From: ZC4RG25 sp023428365
GTDB taxonomy: Bacteria > Pseudomonadota > Alphaproteobacteria > Rhizobiales > Hyphomicrobiaceae
Length of the DNA: 64,000 bases
NCBI GenBank assembly: GCA_050283925.1
Contig: JBNOAI010000011.1
Coordinates: forward strand, 186,001 to 250,000
Reading direction: 5' to 3'
Part shown: in pieces, positions 51,166 to 60,255 of the stretch
Numbering within the stretch: the stretch's first letter is position 1
How the letters are laid out: every line of letters begins with the position of its first letter
Made by a program: the position numbers and the translations under genes
The notes under the pieces: model-generated
The model's input: the letters and a program-made list of their open reading frames with translations, nothing else
What the model was told of the DNA's origin: nothing
Database searches by the model: none

Positions 51166-53459
51166 CACCGCGACACTTGCCGAACCGACGCCTCGTTGCG
51201 CGGATCGCGATCCCAGAACCCGCGGTCGAGACCCTGCCAGGCATCACCCGGAGCATACGCATAGCCATATCCCGCACTGGCAACATCGACCTTGGTCGGA
51301 ATGCTACCGACGACACGGCCTTGCGCAAGTTGCAGCCGCCGCAGCGCTCCACTCAGATGATCGCCGCGCGTCTGGCCAATCGCCACGACGAGCAAAGTGG
51401 CAGCCATCGCATGCGAAAGAAGGGTCGCGTCGGCGAGGCCCATGACAGGAGGTCCGTCGACGACGATCAAATCAAAAACCTCCTGACCGGTCGAAAGCAA
51501 CTCTGCAAGTCGTTCACTGGCCAGCAGGTCGGCGGCATTTCCCGGCAAGGGGCCGGATGCCATGAATGTGAGATTGGCGATCCCGCTCCGTTGGAATGTC
51601 TCAGGTGGCGTGCGTGCTCCGGTCAGGTAATCACTCAGGCCGATTGCATTTGTCAGACGCAATCGCACATGCAGACCCGGATTGCGGAGGTCAGCATCGA
51701 TCAACAAAACATTCCGTCCCGCGCTCGCAAAATGTCTGGCAATCGCCAGTGCAGAGATGGATTTTCCCTCCGACGGCCCTGCGCTCGTCAGCAGCAGTGT
51801 CTCAGGCAATCCGTTGTCACCTGCCAACTGAAGAGATGTGCACAAAGAGCGATAGGCTTCCGACACATCCGACTGCGTGTCGTTCAGCGCGGCCTCGATG
51901 CTCATACCGCGTCCGGCCTTTGGGATCAGGCCTAGTGTGAGAAGGCCCGAGAGCCATTCCAATTCGTCGATCGAGCGGATTGCGGTGTCGCGGCGATCGG
52001 CGAATGCGGCAGCTATAATTCCCGCACCCAGCCCCAGCGCCAAATAAAGAGCAAGCGCGCGGTAGAAGTCTGGATGAGATCGGCTGACAGGACGCTCGGC
52101 TCTGTCGACCACGTAGATATTATTGGTACTCGCTCCGCTGGCGATGTCGATTTCCTTGTAGCGCTGCAGCAAGCCATTATGCAGCGTCCGGCTGGTATCG
52201 ACTTCCCGCTTGAGAATAGTGTGCTGAATACTGCGTTTTTGATAATCGAGCACCTCTGCGCGCAACGTGCCGATCTGTTCACGCATCGCAGTCTCCTGCA
52301 ACGCCGAAGAGTCATAGGCGGCCTTGAACGCGTCCTTGATCGTGCGCACTTCCGCTGCAAGTTGTCTGTCGATTTCCTTGATCCGATTATCGATTTGGAT
52401 CATCGCCGGATAGCCCGGTTTGAAGGTTTCAAGCTTGTCCTGATACTCCGTGACCAGCGCACTACGCTTGCTACGCAAATCGGAAATCGCGCTGTTCGAT
52501 AACAGTTGCGGCATGTTGATCGCATTCGCATCCTGGACTTGCCGCCACAGTTGCTCGTTGCGGATGCGCTCGGAAATAAGAGTGCCGAGCGCATCATTGG
52601 CGCCGGCCAGATTGTTTTCGGCAATCGAGGTCTTTTCGGCAACCGATACGATCTGCTCCTTCTGCGCAAATTCGAGCAAAGCTCTTTCGGAATCCTCCAG
52701 CCGAAGTTTCAGCTCAGCAATCTGGTCCTCCAAGAACGTCTTGGCATGGGAATTCGCCTGGATCCGTTTATCGACGCCATCGGCGATGAAAGCTGCGGCA
52801 AAGGCATTCGCAATACTCTGCGCGCGATCCGGGCTGGGATCGGAGTAGCTCACGTCGGTCAACCGCGAGCCACTGACAGGACGCACATCACGATGCAAAA
52901 GCAGAATGCCTGTCGCTATGCGCTGGCGCTCGACCGGTCCAGCTTCCTGAGCTTTCACGGAATCCGTTAACGCCCAGGCCTTCAGCGAACTGGTAACAGC
53001 GGACCAGTCGCGCGGCTTCAAAAAATCAGCATCCTCACCCAGTTTCTGAGCAGCAGCGACGCGCTCTGCCAGGCTACGGCTTTTCAATAATTCGAACTGT
53101 GTTCGCTGAAACTCGTGGTCGGGACCGGTTTCAACGGGCGCGATGTTGCCACCCTCGACGATCTGAGCAGCCTGTCGATCGATCTGCAGCCTGACGGTCG
53201 CGGTGTAGAGTGGAGTCTGCATCAGCGTACGCATCAGGCCGAGAGCCGTGATAACGGCTAAAACGCCAATGATGAGCCACTTGCGACGCACCAATACGCG
53301 CCAATAAACAGCAAGATCCGGGCCCATGCGTTGAGATCGCTCTGCCGCTCCGGCATATGCGACAGCCGGTCTGGAGGCCTCCCGGGGCATGAGTTGGGTA
53401 GCCGGCAGCAAGCGAGCCACGGGCTGCCCGCGAGATTCCTCGTCACGTCCAGCCGTCAT
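51165..53459 (-). CDS. Wzz/BY-kinase fusion: polysaccharide tyrosine autokinase
   Basis: This 764-residue inner-membrane protein would control chain length and secretion of an exopolysaccharide. A cytosolic N-tail precedes helix 1 (about 61-80). The periplasmic Wzz-type coiled-coil region runs to about 455 and helix 2 lies at about 465-488. The C-terminal bacterial tyrosine kinase has Walker A SAGPSEGKS (559-567), Walker A' LLIDAD (585-590) and Walker B LIVVDGP (664-670). The tyrosine tail is short, with only Y731, Y733 and Y735. The frame opens with TTG at 53474, and the ATG at 53459 is preferred. It lies between the Wza-like and TPR genes. Confidence 0.92.
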   Translation of the reverse strand: MTAGRDEESRGQPVARLLPATQLMPREASRPAVAYAGAAERSQRMGPDLAVYWRVLVRRKWLIIGVLAVITALGLMRTLMQTPLYTATVRLQIDRQAAQIVEGGNIAPVETGPDHEFQRTQFELLKSRSLAERVAAAQKLGEDADFLKPRDWSAVTSSLKAWALTDSVKAQEAGPVERQRIATGILLLHRDVRPVSGSRLTDVSYSDPSPDRAQSIANAFAAAFIADGVDKRIQANSHAKTFLEDQIAELKLRLEDSERALLEFAQKEQIVSVAEKTSIAENNLAGANDALGTLISERIRNEQLWRQVQDANAINMPQLLSNSAISDLRSKRSALVTEYQDKLETFKPGYPAMIQIDNRIKEIDRQLAAEVRTIKDAFKAAYDSSALQETAMREQIGTLRAEVLDYQKRSIQHTILKREVDTSRTLHNGLLQRYKEIDIASGASTNNIYVVDRAERPVSRSHPDFYRALALYLALGLGAGIIAAAFADRRDTAIRSIDELEWLSGLLTLGLIPKAGRGMSIEAALNDTQSDVSEAYRSLCTSLQLAGDNGLPETLLLTSAGPSEGKSISALAIARHFASAGRNVLLIDADLRNPGLHVRLRLTNAIGLSDYLTGARTPPETFQRSGIANLTFMASGPLPGNAADLLASERLAELLSTGQEVFDLIVVDGPPVMGLADATLLSHAMAATLLVVAIGQTRGDHLSGALRRLQLAQGRVVGSIPTKVDVASAGYGYAYAPGDAWQGLDRGFWDRDPRNEASVRQVSR

Positions 53460-53498
53460 CCCACCAGCCCGCAACGAATGGCGCTCGATGCCTTGGCA

Positions 53499-54290
53499 TC
53501 AGAACAGGCCAACGAACGCGCCTCCGGCTGGAAGAATGCGAAGAATATTATTGAATGCAATTTTGGCCGATGAATCATGCACGACGACGACGTCACCGGC
53601 TTGCAGCGCCGGATCAACGACGTGACCGGCGCGGATCGCCTCGACATCGAATTTCGCCGCCCGCCGACGTCCGTCCGCCACGCGAAACACAACCACGTCC
53701 GTCGACGCCCGTGTCGTATCAAGCCCTTCAGCCATGGCGATCGACTGCAACAATGTTCCACGTCCCTGGAATGGGAAGACGCCCGGCTTTTTGACGGCCC
53801 CTTCGACCGTCACGCGCTGGCTATTGTATTCCTTGATGTAGACGGTCACTTGCGGCTTTTGCAGATACTTCGCGCCGAGCTGTCGCGTCAGATCGCGCTC
53901 GATCTCCTGCGCTGTTCGTCCGGCCGCCGGGATCTCTCCAACCAGCGGGAGATTCACAGTACCGGCCTCGGCAACCTGGACCGATCGCGACAACTCCGGC
54001 ACTTTGAATACCGATACCTCCAGCACATCGAGCGGCCCGATCTTATAAGCTGATCCAGCCGTATCAGCAGCCGCCGGAGGCACGATGGAGCCAGTGATGT
54101 TCACTACTCCGACCCGCGCGGGTTCAATCATCGCACCGGACGTGCCGGCCTGATATCCGGCCGTGACGCGGCTATCCGAAGAGGCGCCGCAGCCTGTCAG
54201 GAATGGCACCAAGACCAGCATGGCCAGCAGTGCGTTGCCGCAAACTATCCTTGGCCGGCATACCACGCGCCGGCTGACCCAACTCAACAT
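53499..54290 (-). CDS. Wza-like polysaccharide export lipoprotein
   Basis: This is a 263-residue outer-membrane auxiliary protein that forms the export channel for surface polysaccharide. The lipobox is FLTGC with Cys34, after a hydrophobic signal segment. The Poly_export domain (YKIGPLDVLEVSVFKVPELSRSVQV) is near residues 80-105, and one SLBB repeat follows (RVTVEGAVKKPGVFPF, then LLQSIAMAEGLD). The C-terminal alpha-helix that crosses the outer membrane in Wza is less clear. The ATG at 54290 has GGGGGA upstream, so its 119-nt overlap with the phosphatase gene is probably real. Confidence 0.9.
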   Translation of the reverse strand: MLSWVSRRVVCRPRIVCGNALLAMLVLVPFLTGCGASSDSRVTAGYQAGTSGAMIEPARVGVVNITGSIVPPAAADTAGSAYKIGPLDVLEVSVFKVPELSRSVQVAEAGTVNLPLVGEIPAAGRTAQEIERDLTRQLGAKYLQKPQVTVYIKEYNSQRVTVEGAVKKPGVFPFQGRGTLLQSIAMAEGLDTTRASTDVVVFRVADGRRRAAKFDVEAIRAGHVVDPALQAGDVVVVHDSSAKIAFNNILRILPAGGAFVGLF

Positions 54291-55053
54291 ACGTTTCCCC
54301 CGACACAAAACGAACTCCAGCAGGAAGCGGCAACAACGATGGCGGCGTGTCCTCGATCACACCGCGCGGCCGCGATAACAACAGGTTGTCAGCTTCCGGC
54401 TCCCCCACTAACGACGCAGCAAGCTCCCATCCGCGCCGCAAATCCGGCGGACGCCACCGATCATCGTGCGAATCACTGGCAATGAGGTGGACATAGCCAT
54501 CCTGCAGCATCCGTTCGGCCCAAGACCGCGCGCGTCCGCCGAAGGCACCAGCCAGTGAACCCGCAGTGATCTGCATCCAGACCCCGCTCTGCGCCAGATG
54601 GCTGATCAGATGATAATGCGCAGAGACCCACGACAGCCGCTCCGGATGCGTCAGGATTGGCACGTATCCGGCCGCGAGCAAATCAGTCAGAACCTCATCC
54701 AGTCGCGGCGGCAACACATCGTGGGGTGGCTCGATCAAGACATAGCGCGAGCCATTAAGCGTCGGCAGATCACCCGAATTCAGACCCTGAATAAGGTCAG
54801 AAGCGATATGCACATCAGCGCCTGCAACGAGCCGGAGTGGAATTTGCTCCTGCAAAATCAAATACTGGAGACGCGAGACAGCCTCCCTGATATCTGCTCC
54901 GATGTTGTTGTAGAGTCCGGGTAGGATATGCGGGGTACAAGCCACGATCGTTACGCCGTCGGCAACGAGCAACTGCGCCATGCGCAACGACACAGCGAGA
55001 TCGGCAGCGCCGTCGTCGATGCCCGGCAATATATGGCAATGCAGATCAATCAT
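54172..55053 (-). CDS. CpsB/CapC-type PHP-domain tyrosine phosphatase
   Basis: This is a 293-residue metal-dependent phosphatase of the PHP superfamily. In other species it dephosphorylates the BY-kinase and so tunes polysaccharide synthesis. The metal-binding opening MIDLHCHILPGIDDGA starts at the ATG at 55053, which I prefer to a GTG at 55074. Other ligands lie in VACTPHILPG, the AGADVHI segment, ILTHPERL and IASDSHDD. The last 40 or so codons run across the start of the Wza-like gene in another frame. Normal members are about 250 residues, so this tail is an extension. Confidence 0.88.
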   Translation of the reverse strand: MIDLHCHILPGIDDGAADLAVSLRMAQLLVADGVTIVACTPHILPGLYNNIGADIREAVSRLQYLILQEQIPLRLVAGADVHIASDLIQGLNSGDLPTLNGSRYVLIEPPHDVLPPRLDEVLTDLLAAGYVPILTHPERLSWVSAHYHLISHLAQSGVWMQITAGSLAGAFGGRARSWAERMLQDGYVHLIASDSHDDRWRPPDLRRGWELAASLVGEPEADNLLLSRPRGVIEDTPPSLLPLPAGVRFVSGETYVELGQPARGMPAKDSLRQRTAGHAGLGAIPDRLRRLFG

Positions 55054-55415
55054 CGCATCAAACGCACGGATCACTAACGCAGTAGTGCCTATTCAGGAAC
55101 GCACGACGGCGTAAGTCTCCGCCTACTCCTCCGCTCACCAACAGTCGTCACATGACGCACAGCCCAACACACCCGAGCGCATAGTGCTAGAAAAAGCCAT
55201 AGTGTCTATACGTGGACGGATCAATTTGCGGCATACGAAACGAACAATCCGTATTGCCCTGTTTTTCCAACTTCGCTTTTTGAAAGAGATTTTTGTGAAT
55301 TCTCGACCACCATCTTGGCGGAAGAAATAAATCTATTCTGAGATAAGCGTTGCTGTGCGGAGGACGGTGCGATACTCGACGCTCCAGGTTCCTCGTAGCC
55401 GCCATGGAGACTTGA
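55054..55415. other. divergent spacer of the exopolysaccharide locus
   Basis: This 362-nt spacer separates the leftward phosphatase arm from the rightward biosynthetic arm. Its right half (about 55190-55350) is rich in A+T and probably holds promoters. No convincing -35/-10 pair, operator repeat or RNA gene could be fixed by eye. Confidence 0.5.
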
Positions 55416-55793
55416 ATGCGCATCTCATGCTGGCTGATGGCTTTTTGCGCCGCGATTGTCTCCCCGTCCGCATTCGCCGCGACGACGGTTGATGACATTT
55501 CGGGGATCGTCATGATCAGCCGGGGTAGCGGCTACACGCGCATCGAACAGCCAACGCCTGTGCGCGCAGGCGACACCATCATGGCGCGGCGCAACGGATC
55601 AGCAAAGCTCGTCTACGACGACGGATGCGAGGTGCTTATCGAAGCGAACACCGTTGTGGTTGTGCAAGAGGCACCCCCGTGCAAGGCCAGCGCTCCAGTC
55701 TCGAAAGAAACCGGATTCGCAATCGGGGCCGCGGGGATTATATCGTCTGCTGTGATGATGACACGCAAATCTCCCGCACCGATAAGCCCTTGA
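55416..55793 (+). CDS. small secreted FecR-like protein
   Basis: This 125-residue protein has a signal peptide (hydrophobic residues 5-20, AFAAT cleavage region) and a short domain resembling the N-terminal half of FecR (GIVMISRGSGYTRIEQ, then PVRAGDTIMARRNGSAKLVYDDGCEVLIEANTVVVV). Cys71 and Cys89 could form a disulfide. A second hydrophobic stretch (GFAIGAAGIISSAVMM) near the end may be a membrane anchor. The stop overlaps the TTG start of the O-antigen-ligase-like gene. Its role in the locus is unknown. Confidence 0.7.
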   Translation: MRISCWLMAFCAAIVSPSAFAATTVDDISGIVMISRGSGYTRIEQPTPVRAGDTIMARRNGSAKLVYDDGCEVLIEANTVVVVQEAPPCKASAPVSKETGFAIGAAGIISSAVMMTRKSPAPISP

Positions 55794-57277
55794 AACGCCT
55801 CGCCGCTGCTGCGTTTCCTCTCTCCAATTTGATGTTCTATCTGTCCGCTGCACTGCTCGTCGCATGCGTGATGCTCGGCGGCGCGACGCGGCCAGGATAT
55901 CTTTCCGACGCAAGTCTTCAGTTGCTGTGCATCCCTGTTTTGCTGGTCGCAATCGCTCGGTTGGACTGGCCGACGGCGAAGCGTATTCGCCTTCCGTTGA
56001 TCTTCCTGTGCGCGCTGGTGACCGTTCCATTGTTGCAACTTCTTCCGCTACCGGAGAGTCTTTGGTTTGCTCTCCCTCACCGCGAGCCGGTACCACTGCT
56101 CGACGCAGGAGCAATCCGACGTCAGATATCCGTTGCTCCTCACGCCACATGGCAGAGTCTCGCGTCACTGCTGGTGCCTCTGACGGTCTTCATCAGCGTC
56201 ACACAACTTGATCATCGGGATAGGTGGCGGCTTAGCATCGCCCTTCTAGCGCTAGGCATACTCGGTATGTTCCTAGCTTTACTTCAACTTTTCCAGGGAC
56301 CGGCGAGCGCTCTCCGCCTGTTCGACGTGACGAATATCGACGAGGCCGTCGGCTTCTTCGCAAACCGGAATCATTTCGCGGCTCTTCTTTATTGCATGAT
56401 CCCGCTCACGGCTGCCTGGATTGCGCAACCAATCGACGCGATCCCCAGTCATCCGAACGCTCGCGGTATTTCATACGATATTTCAATGCGGATCGCGGGG
56501 GGCGTCCTATTGGGGGCGCTCATCGCCATGCAGGCAATGACCCGATCACGTACTGGAATGGCGTTGTCTCTCGCCGCCCTCCTAGGCAGCTATGCCATTG
56601 CCAGACGCAATCAGCGGATCGGAAGCCGCTTCGGTTTGGCTCTCCTGCTGGCCTGTCTCGTTGCTGGTGCTTTTGCCGTGGATGTCAGCGGGGTTCGCTT
56701 ACTCGAGCGCTTTACGACAAACCCGCTGATTGATGCGAGACCATCGATAGTCGAAACGACCTTGTCGGCCATTCACGCCCACCTTCCCTTCGGCTCAGGC
56801 ATGGGAACATTTTCAATTGTTTACGGAGAATTCGAGCGCCCGGAGAATGTTCTTCCTAGCTATATCAATCGGGCTCACAGCGACGTTCTCGAATGTGTGC
56901 TGGAAGCCGGTTTTCTCGGCATCTTCCTGACGGCTATCTTCATGATTTGGCTGATTACCGAAACGTTGCGAGCATGGCATCCGTCAGCGCATGGCAAACG
57001 AGATAGGGATCTCCTGCCGCAAGCAGCCAGCCTCATCGTTTGGATGCTTATCGCACATTCGTTCGTCGATTATCCGCTGCGCACGGCCGCGCTGATGGCA
57101 ATTTTCGCTTTCTGCTGCGCTCTTTTGATTGCCCCGTGCAAACCATGTTCGCGGCATGTCATCCCAGCTTTGGACATGTCCGAACCTCAGACGAACCCGC
57201 TTGGAACAACCCATGTCTCATTAAAGGGGGATTGGCCCGAGGCTTGGAAAAAAGCCGAAGCCTCAGAACATCAATGA
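55790..57277 (+). CDS. O-antigen ligase/polymerase-like membrane protein
   Basis: This 495-residue protein with about twelve predicted helices is of the Wzy/WaaL (O-antigen ligase) type. It would polymerise or ligate polysaccharide repeat units on the periplasmic face. The conserved core AVGFFANRNHFAALLYCMIPL, a large periplasmic loop with GMGTFSIVYGEFERPENVL and INRAHSDVLECVLEAGFLG fits the ExoQ/Wzy_C family. The TTG at 55790 overlaps the previous stop (TTGA), while an ATG at 55832 is the alternative. Codon use and A+T content are similar to neighbours. Confidence 0.85.
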   Translation: MKRLAAAAFPLSNLMFYLSAALLVACVMLGGATRPGYLSDASLQLLCIPVLLVAIARLDWPTAKRIRLPLIFLCALVTVPLLQLLPLPESLWFALPHREPVPLLDAGAIRRQISVAPHATWQSLASLLVPLTVFISVTQLDHRDRWRLSIALLALGILGMFLALLQLFQGPASALRLFDVTNIDEAVGFFANRNHFAALLYCMIPLTAAWIAQPIDAIPSHPNARGISYDISMRIAGGVLLGALIAMQAMTRSRTGMALSLAALLGSYAIARRNQRIGSRFGLALLLACLVAGAFAVDVSGVRLLERFTTNPLIDARPSIVETTLSAIHAHLPFGSGMGTFSIVYGEFERPENVLPSYINRAHSDVLECVLEAGFLGIFLTAIFMIWLITETLRAWHPSAHGKRDRDLLPQAASLIVWMLIAHSFVDYPLRTAALMAIFAFCCALLIAPCKPCSRHVIPALDMSEPQTNPLGTTHVSLKGDWPEAWKKAEASEHQ

Positions 57278-57731
57278 TTATTTTATTCCGCACACTTCGC
57301 GAATTACAAAATCCGCATTTGCTCATAAAAAATATATTGCACGGCTGTGGATAACACTGTTTACTGAACAACAGTCAGACGTAAGCGTCACACCATGAGT
57401 TCGGGGGAGACAAATGGTGAGAAGTGTATCGCGTGTAAGGGCGGAAACGCCCATTTTCACATCTGAGAGCCGACGACCGGCCCTCGCGACCACAGGCAAT
57501 CAGCCTGCTCCGTTTGATGTCGCACCAAGGATCAAGCAGCGTCTGCATTCATCCTGTGCCCAGCCACAGATGATGCATCTGATACCCAAGCAGTCTTCCT
57601 AACAGCGACACCCATTCCAACTCACGTCGACACCGATAGACGGTGTTTTGCGGATCGCTGCGCGGTAGCGGCGGCCGTGCTGCGCCCGCGTGCCGATGAA
57701 ATCGCAATGAAATCCGGGAGGCGCATATCCA
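57278..57731. other. AT-rich spacer before the epimerase gene
   Basis: The left half of this 454-nt gap (about 57278-57390) is notably rich in A+T and looks like a promoter region. The right half carries only the doubtful 62-codon frame at 57414-57602. No stable terminator, repeat or RNA gene was recognised. Confidence 0.5.
57414..57602 (+). CDS. possible 62-residue small protein
   Basis: A short frame begins with ATG 5 nt after GGGGGAG, a strong ribosome binding site. The predicted protein is rich in Arg, Ser and Pro and has no signal peptide, membrane helix or family I recognise. It could be a real small gene, a leader peptide or a chance frame. Placement between the polymerase-like and epimerase genes gives no further hint. 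Confidence 0.25.
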   Translation: MVRSVSRVRAETPIFTSESRRPALATTGNQPAPFDVAPRIKQRLHSSCAQPQMMHLIPKQSS

Positions 57732-58978
57732 ATGGGAAAAACGGATCGCAAGCTCATGCCAAGAGCATCCTCCCGTGCCCTGGACATTAAACAGGCCGGA
57801 TGTCGGAACGCTTCAAACGCCAATGTGAAATACCGAATTGACTGCATAGTCGGCACGCGTCCGAATTTCGTGAAGATCGCGCCGATCATGCGCGCCTTGA
57901 AGAAGCGCAATCAGCTGAGCACCCGTCTCATCCATACCGGTCAGCACTACGACGTCGCGATGAGCGGAGTGTTCTTCGAGGAACTCGCAATCCCGCACCG
58001 GATATGAACCTCGAGATCGGCCCTGGTACGCTCACGGAGCAAAGCGCGCAGATCATGCTGCGTCTTGAGTCGGTGTTTTCTGTTCAGCGGCCAGATCTTG
58101 TTGTTGTCGTCGGCGACGTCAATTCGACCGCAGCAGCGACCTACGTCGCCTCGCAGTTGCGCATACCGATTGCCCATATCGAAGCTGGGCTGCGGAGCTT
58201 CGACCTGGAAATGCCTGAGGAAATCAATCGCCTGCTCACAGACCGGCTGGCCGCTCTTTTGTTCACAACGGAATACGCGGCAACCACGAACCTGATCAAG
58301 GAAGGCATCGCGAACGACCGGATCAAGTTTGTCGGCAATGTCATGATCGACACGCTTTATCATTGCCTTGGCCGCGCGGTCCCGGCTGATCAGAGCTTCC
58401 GCACCATGGCAGCGGCAGAGAATTTCGTCGAAGCAACAGCGCGTGGGTTTGGACTGATCACCCTGCATCGCCCGTCCAATGTCGACAACCCTGCTCGCCT
58501 CGCGCAGCATCTCCACGCCGCGAGGGAGATCGCGCAGAACGTTCCGCTGGTCTTTCCTCTGCACCCGCGAACCCGATCAAGGATCATGCAAGCGGGCCTG
58601 GATCATTTGCTGCTACACGAAGGAATTCTCACCACAGAGCCACTCGGTTATCTCAGCATGCTCGGGCTTATGCGCGACGCAAAGTTCGTGATAACCGACA
58701 GCGGTGGTGTTCAAGAAGAAACCACAGCGCTCCGCGTCCCATGTCTTACGGTTCGCGCCTCGACCGAGCGTCCCGTTACGGTCACTTGCGGCACGAACAC
58801 GCTCATACCAGCCTCATCAGCCGCATTGACGGCTGCAGTCGCAACGATCCTTAAAACGGGTGGCAAACGCGGTGATATCCCACCACTTTGGGATGGTTGC
58901 GCAGCAGAGCGCATTGCCCAGGAAATCGAAAATTTCCTTTCCAGCGATGCCCCTGTATCAGTCGCCTGCGCGGCCTGA
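57732..58978 (+). pseudogene. wecB: UDP-N-acetylglucosamine 2-epimerase, split by frameshift
   Basis: The gene for the non-hydrolysing epimerase that makes UDP-ManNAc is interrupted after codon 91. The first frame (57732-58007) ends ELAIPHRI-stop, and the second (58004-58978) continues MNLEIGPG. One missing C in the run ATCCCGCACCGG (57990-58001) would restore ELAIPHPDMNLEIG. The first part holds the UDP-binding VGTRPNFVKIAP. The second holds the catalytic Asp in GDVNST, the Glu residues in HIEAGLR and EEINRLLTD, and the His in TLHRPSN. The halves overlap by ATGA, so coupled translation is possible. Sequencing error, true mutation and programmed shift are all open. Confidence 0.82.
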
Positions 58979-58986
58979 TTGCCGCC

Positions 58987-60252
58987 ATGCGAATCCTGGT
59001 CTTTTCTCACTATTATCCGCCGGAAGTGAACGCCCCGGCAGCGCGGATCTCCCAGCATTGCAGGGTCTGGGCGCGCGAGGGGCACGACGTCACGGTTGTC
59101 ACGTGCGCCCCCAATCATCCGACAGGCAATGTTTATAGCGGTTATCGCAATCGAGCGGTTCAAAGCGAAGTCGTCGATGGTGTCCGCGTCATCAGAGTCT
59201 GGACATTGCTGGCGCAGAACCGCAACGTCGCAAGACGGAGCCTCAACTTCATCTCGTATTTCATATCGGCAAGTATTCTGCTGCCATGGCTCCCAAGGCC
59301 CGACATCATCATATCAACCTCTCCGCAGTTCTTCTGCGGCCTGGTGGGCGGCGTCGCGCGACTGTTCAAGCGTGCGCCATGGGTGCTGGAAGTCCGTGAT
59401 CTCTGGCCCGAAAGCATCCACGCTGTTGGAGCGATACGAAAGGGCTTCACCACACGCGTCCTGGAGTGGCTGGAGCGTTTCGCCTATCGGCGCGCCGATC
59501 GCATCGTTGCGGTGAGCAACGCGTTTGTCCCACACATCGCGAAGAGGACGAACGACGCCTCCAAAATCGATGTCGTCACAAATGGCGTCGACTTGATCGA
59601 GTTTGACCCCGACAAATCTCTGCCCGACGTCAAATCTCAACTTGGCCTGACCGATAAATTCGTAGCAGTCTACGCCGGCACGCTCGGCATGGCGCATGGC
59701 GTCACCACGATTCTCGATGCGGCGGAGCGGTTGCGGCACGACCGGCGCATCGCGTTTCTTCTCGTCGGCGACGGCGCCGAGCGGGAGCAGATCGTGGCCG
59801 AACGCGAACGCCGCCAACTCGACAATGTCATCGTACTTGGTCAGCGGCCACGCGACGAGATCCCACCCATCCTGAAAGCCTCAGACGTCGCGCTCGTCCT
59901 GCTTCGACGCTGCGAGGCCTTCACAAAGGTATTACCGTCGAAAATGTTCGAGGCCATGGCGATGCGCCGCCCGATCATCCTGGGAGTAGAAGGAGAAGCG
60001 CGGTGTCTGCTGGAACGCGCTCAGGCCGGGATTGCAATCACACCTGAATGCGCCGAAGGACTGGCAACCACCGTCCGTCAGCTCGCGAATGATCATGCCT
60101 TGGCGCAAAAACTGGGTGCCCAGGGTGCCGATTACGTGCGCACTCATCATAACCGTGAACAACTGGCGCTACGGTATCTACGACTGTTGAGCGGGATTGT
60201 TTCGCAGCCGAAATCGACGCGCCCGTCCTTTCATCCCGTCATCCGGCGGTAG
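58987..60252 (+). CDS. WbuB-like glycosyltransferase (GT4)
   Basis: This is a 421-residue GT-B glycosyltransferase of the WbuB/WcaI kind, which builds O-antigen or exopolysaccharide repeats. The N-terminal domain starts MRILVFSHYYPPE, with VWAREGHDVTVVTCAPNHP following. The linker VVTNGVDLIEFDP and the C-terminal AVYAGTLGMAHGVTTILDAAE and VGDGAEREQI match family 4. The donor-binding region KVLPSKMFEAMAMRRPIILGVEGEA is clear. Some characterised WbuB enzymes use UDP-L-FucNAc, but that cannot be assumed here. It starts 8 nt after the epimerase gene. Confidence 0.88.
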   Translation: MRILVFSHYYPPEVNAPAARISQHCRVWAREGHDVTVVTCAPNHPTGNVYSGYRNRAVQSEVVDGVRVIRVWTLLAQNRNVARRSLNFISYFISASILLPWLPRPDIIISTSPQFFCGLVGGVARLFKRAPWVLEVRDLWPESIHAVGAIRKGFTTRVLEWLERFAYRRADRIVAVSNAFVPHIAKRTNDASKIDVVTNGVDLIEFDPDKSLPDVKSQLGLTDKFVAVYAGTLGMAHGVTTILDAAERLRHDRRIAFLLVGDGAEREQIVAERERRQLDNVIVLGQRPRDEIPPILKASDVALVLLRRCEAFTKVLPSKMFEAMAMRRPIILGVEGEARCLLERAQAGIAITPECAEGLATTVRQLANDHALAQKLGAQGADYVRTHHNREQLALRYLRLLSGIVSQPKSTRPSFHPVIRR

Positions 60253-60255
60253 CTT

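Noticed and set aside
58004..58978. Second epimerase frame as an independent complete gene
   Set aside because: It lacks the first beta-alpha units with the UDP-binding loop, which lie just upstream in the other frame. It is better read as part of one broken gene.
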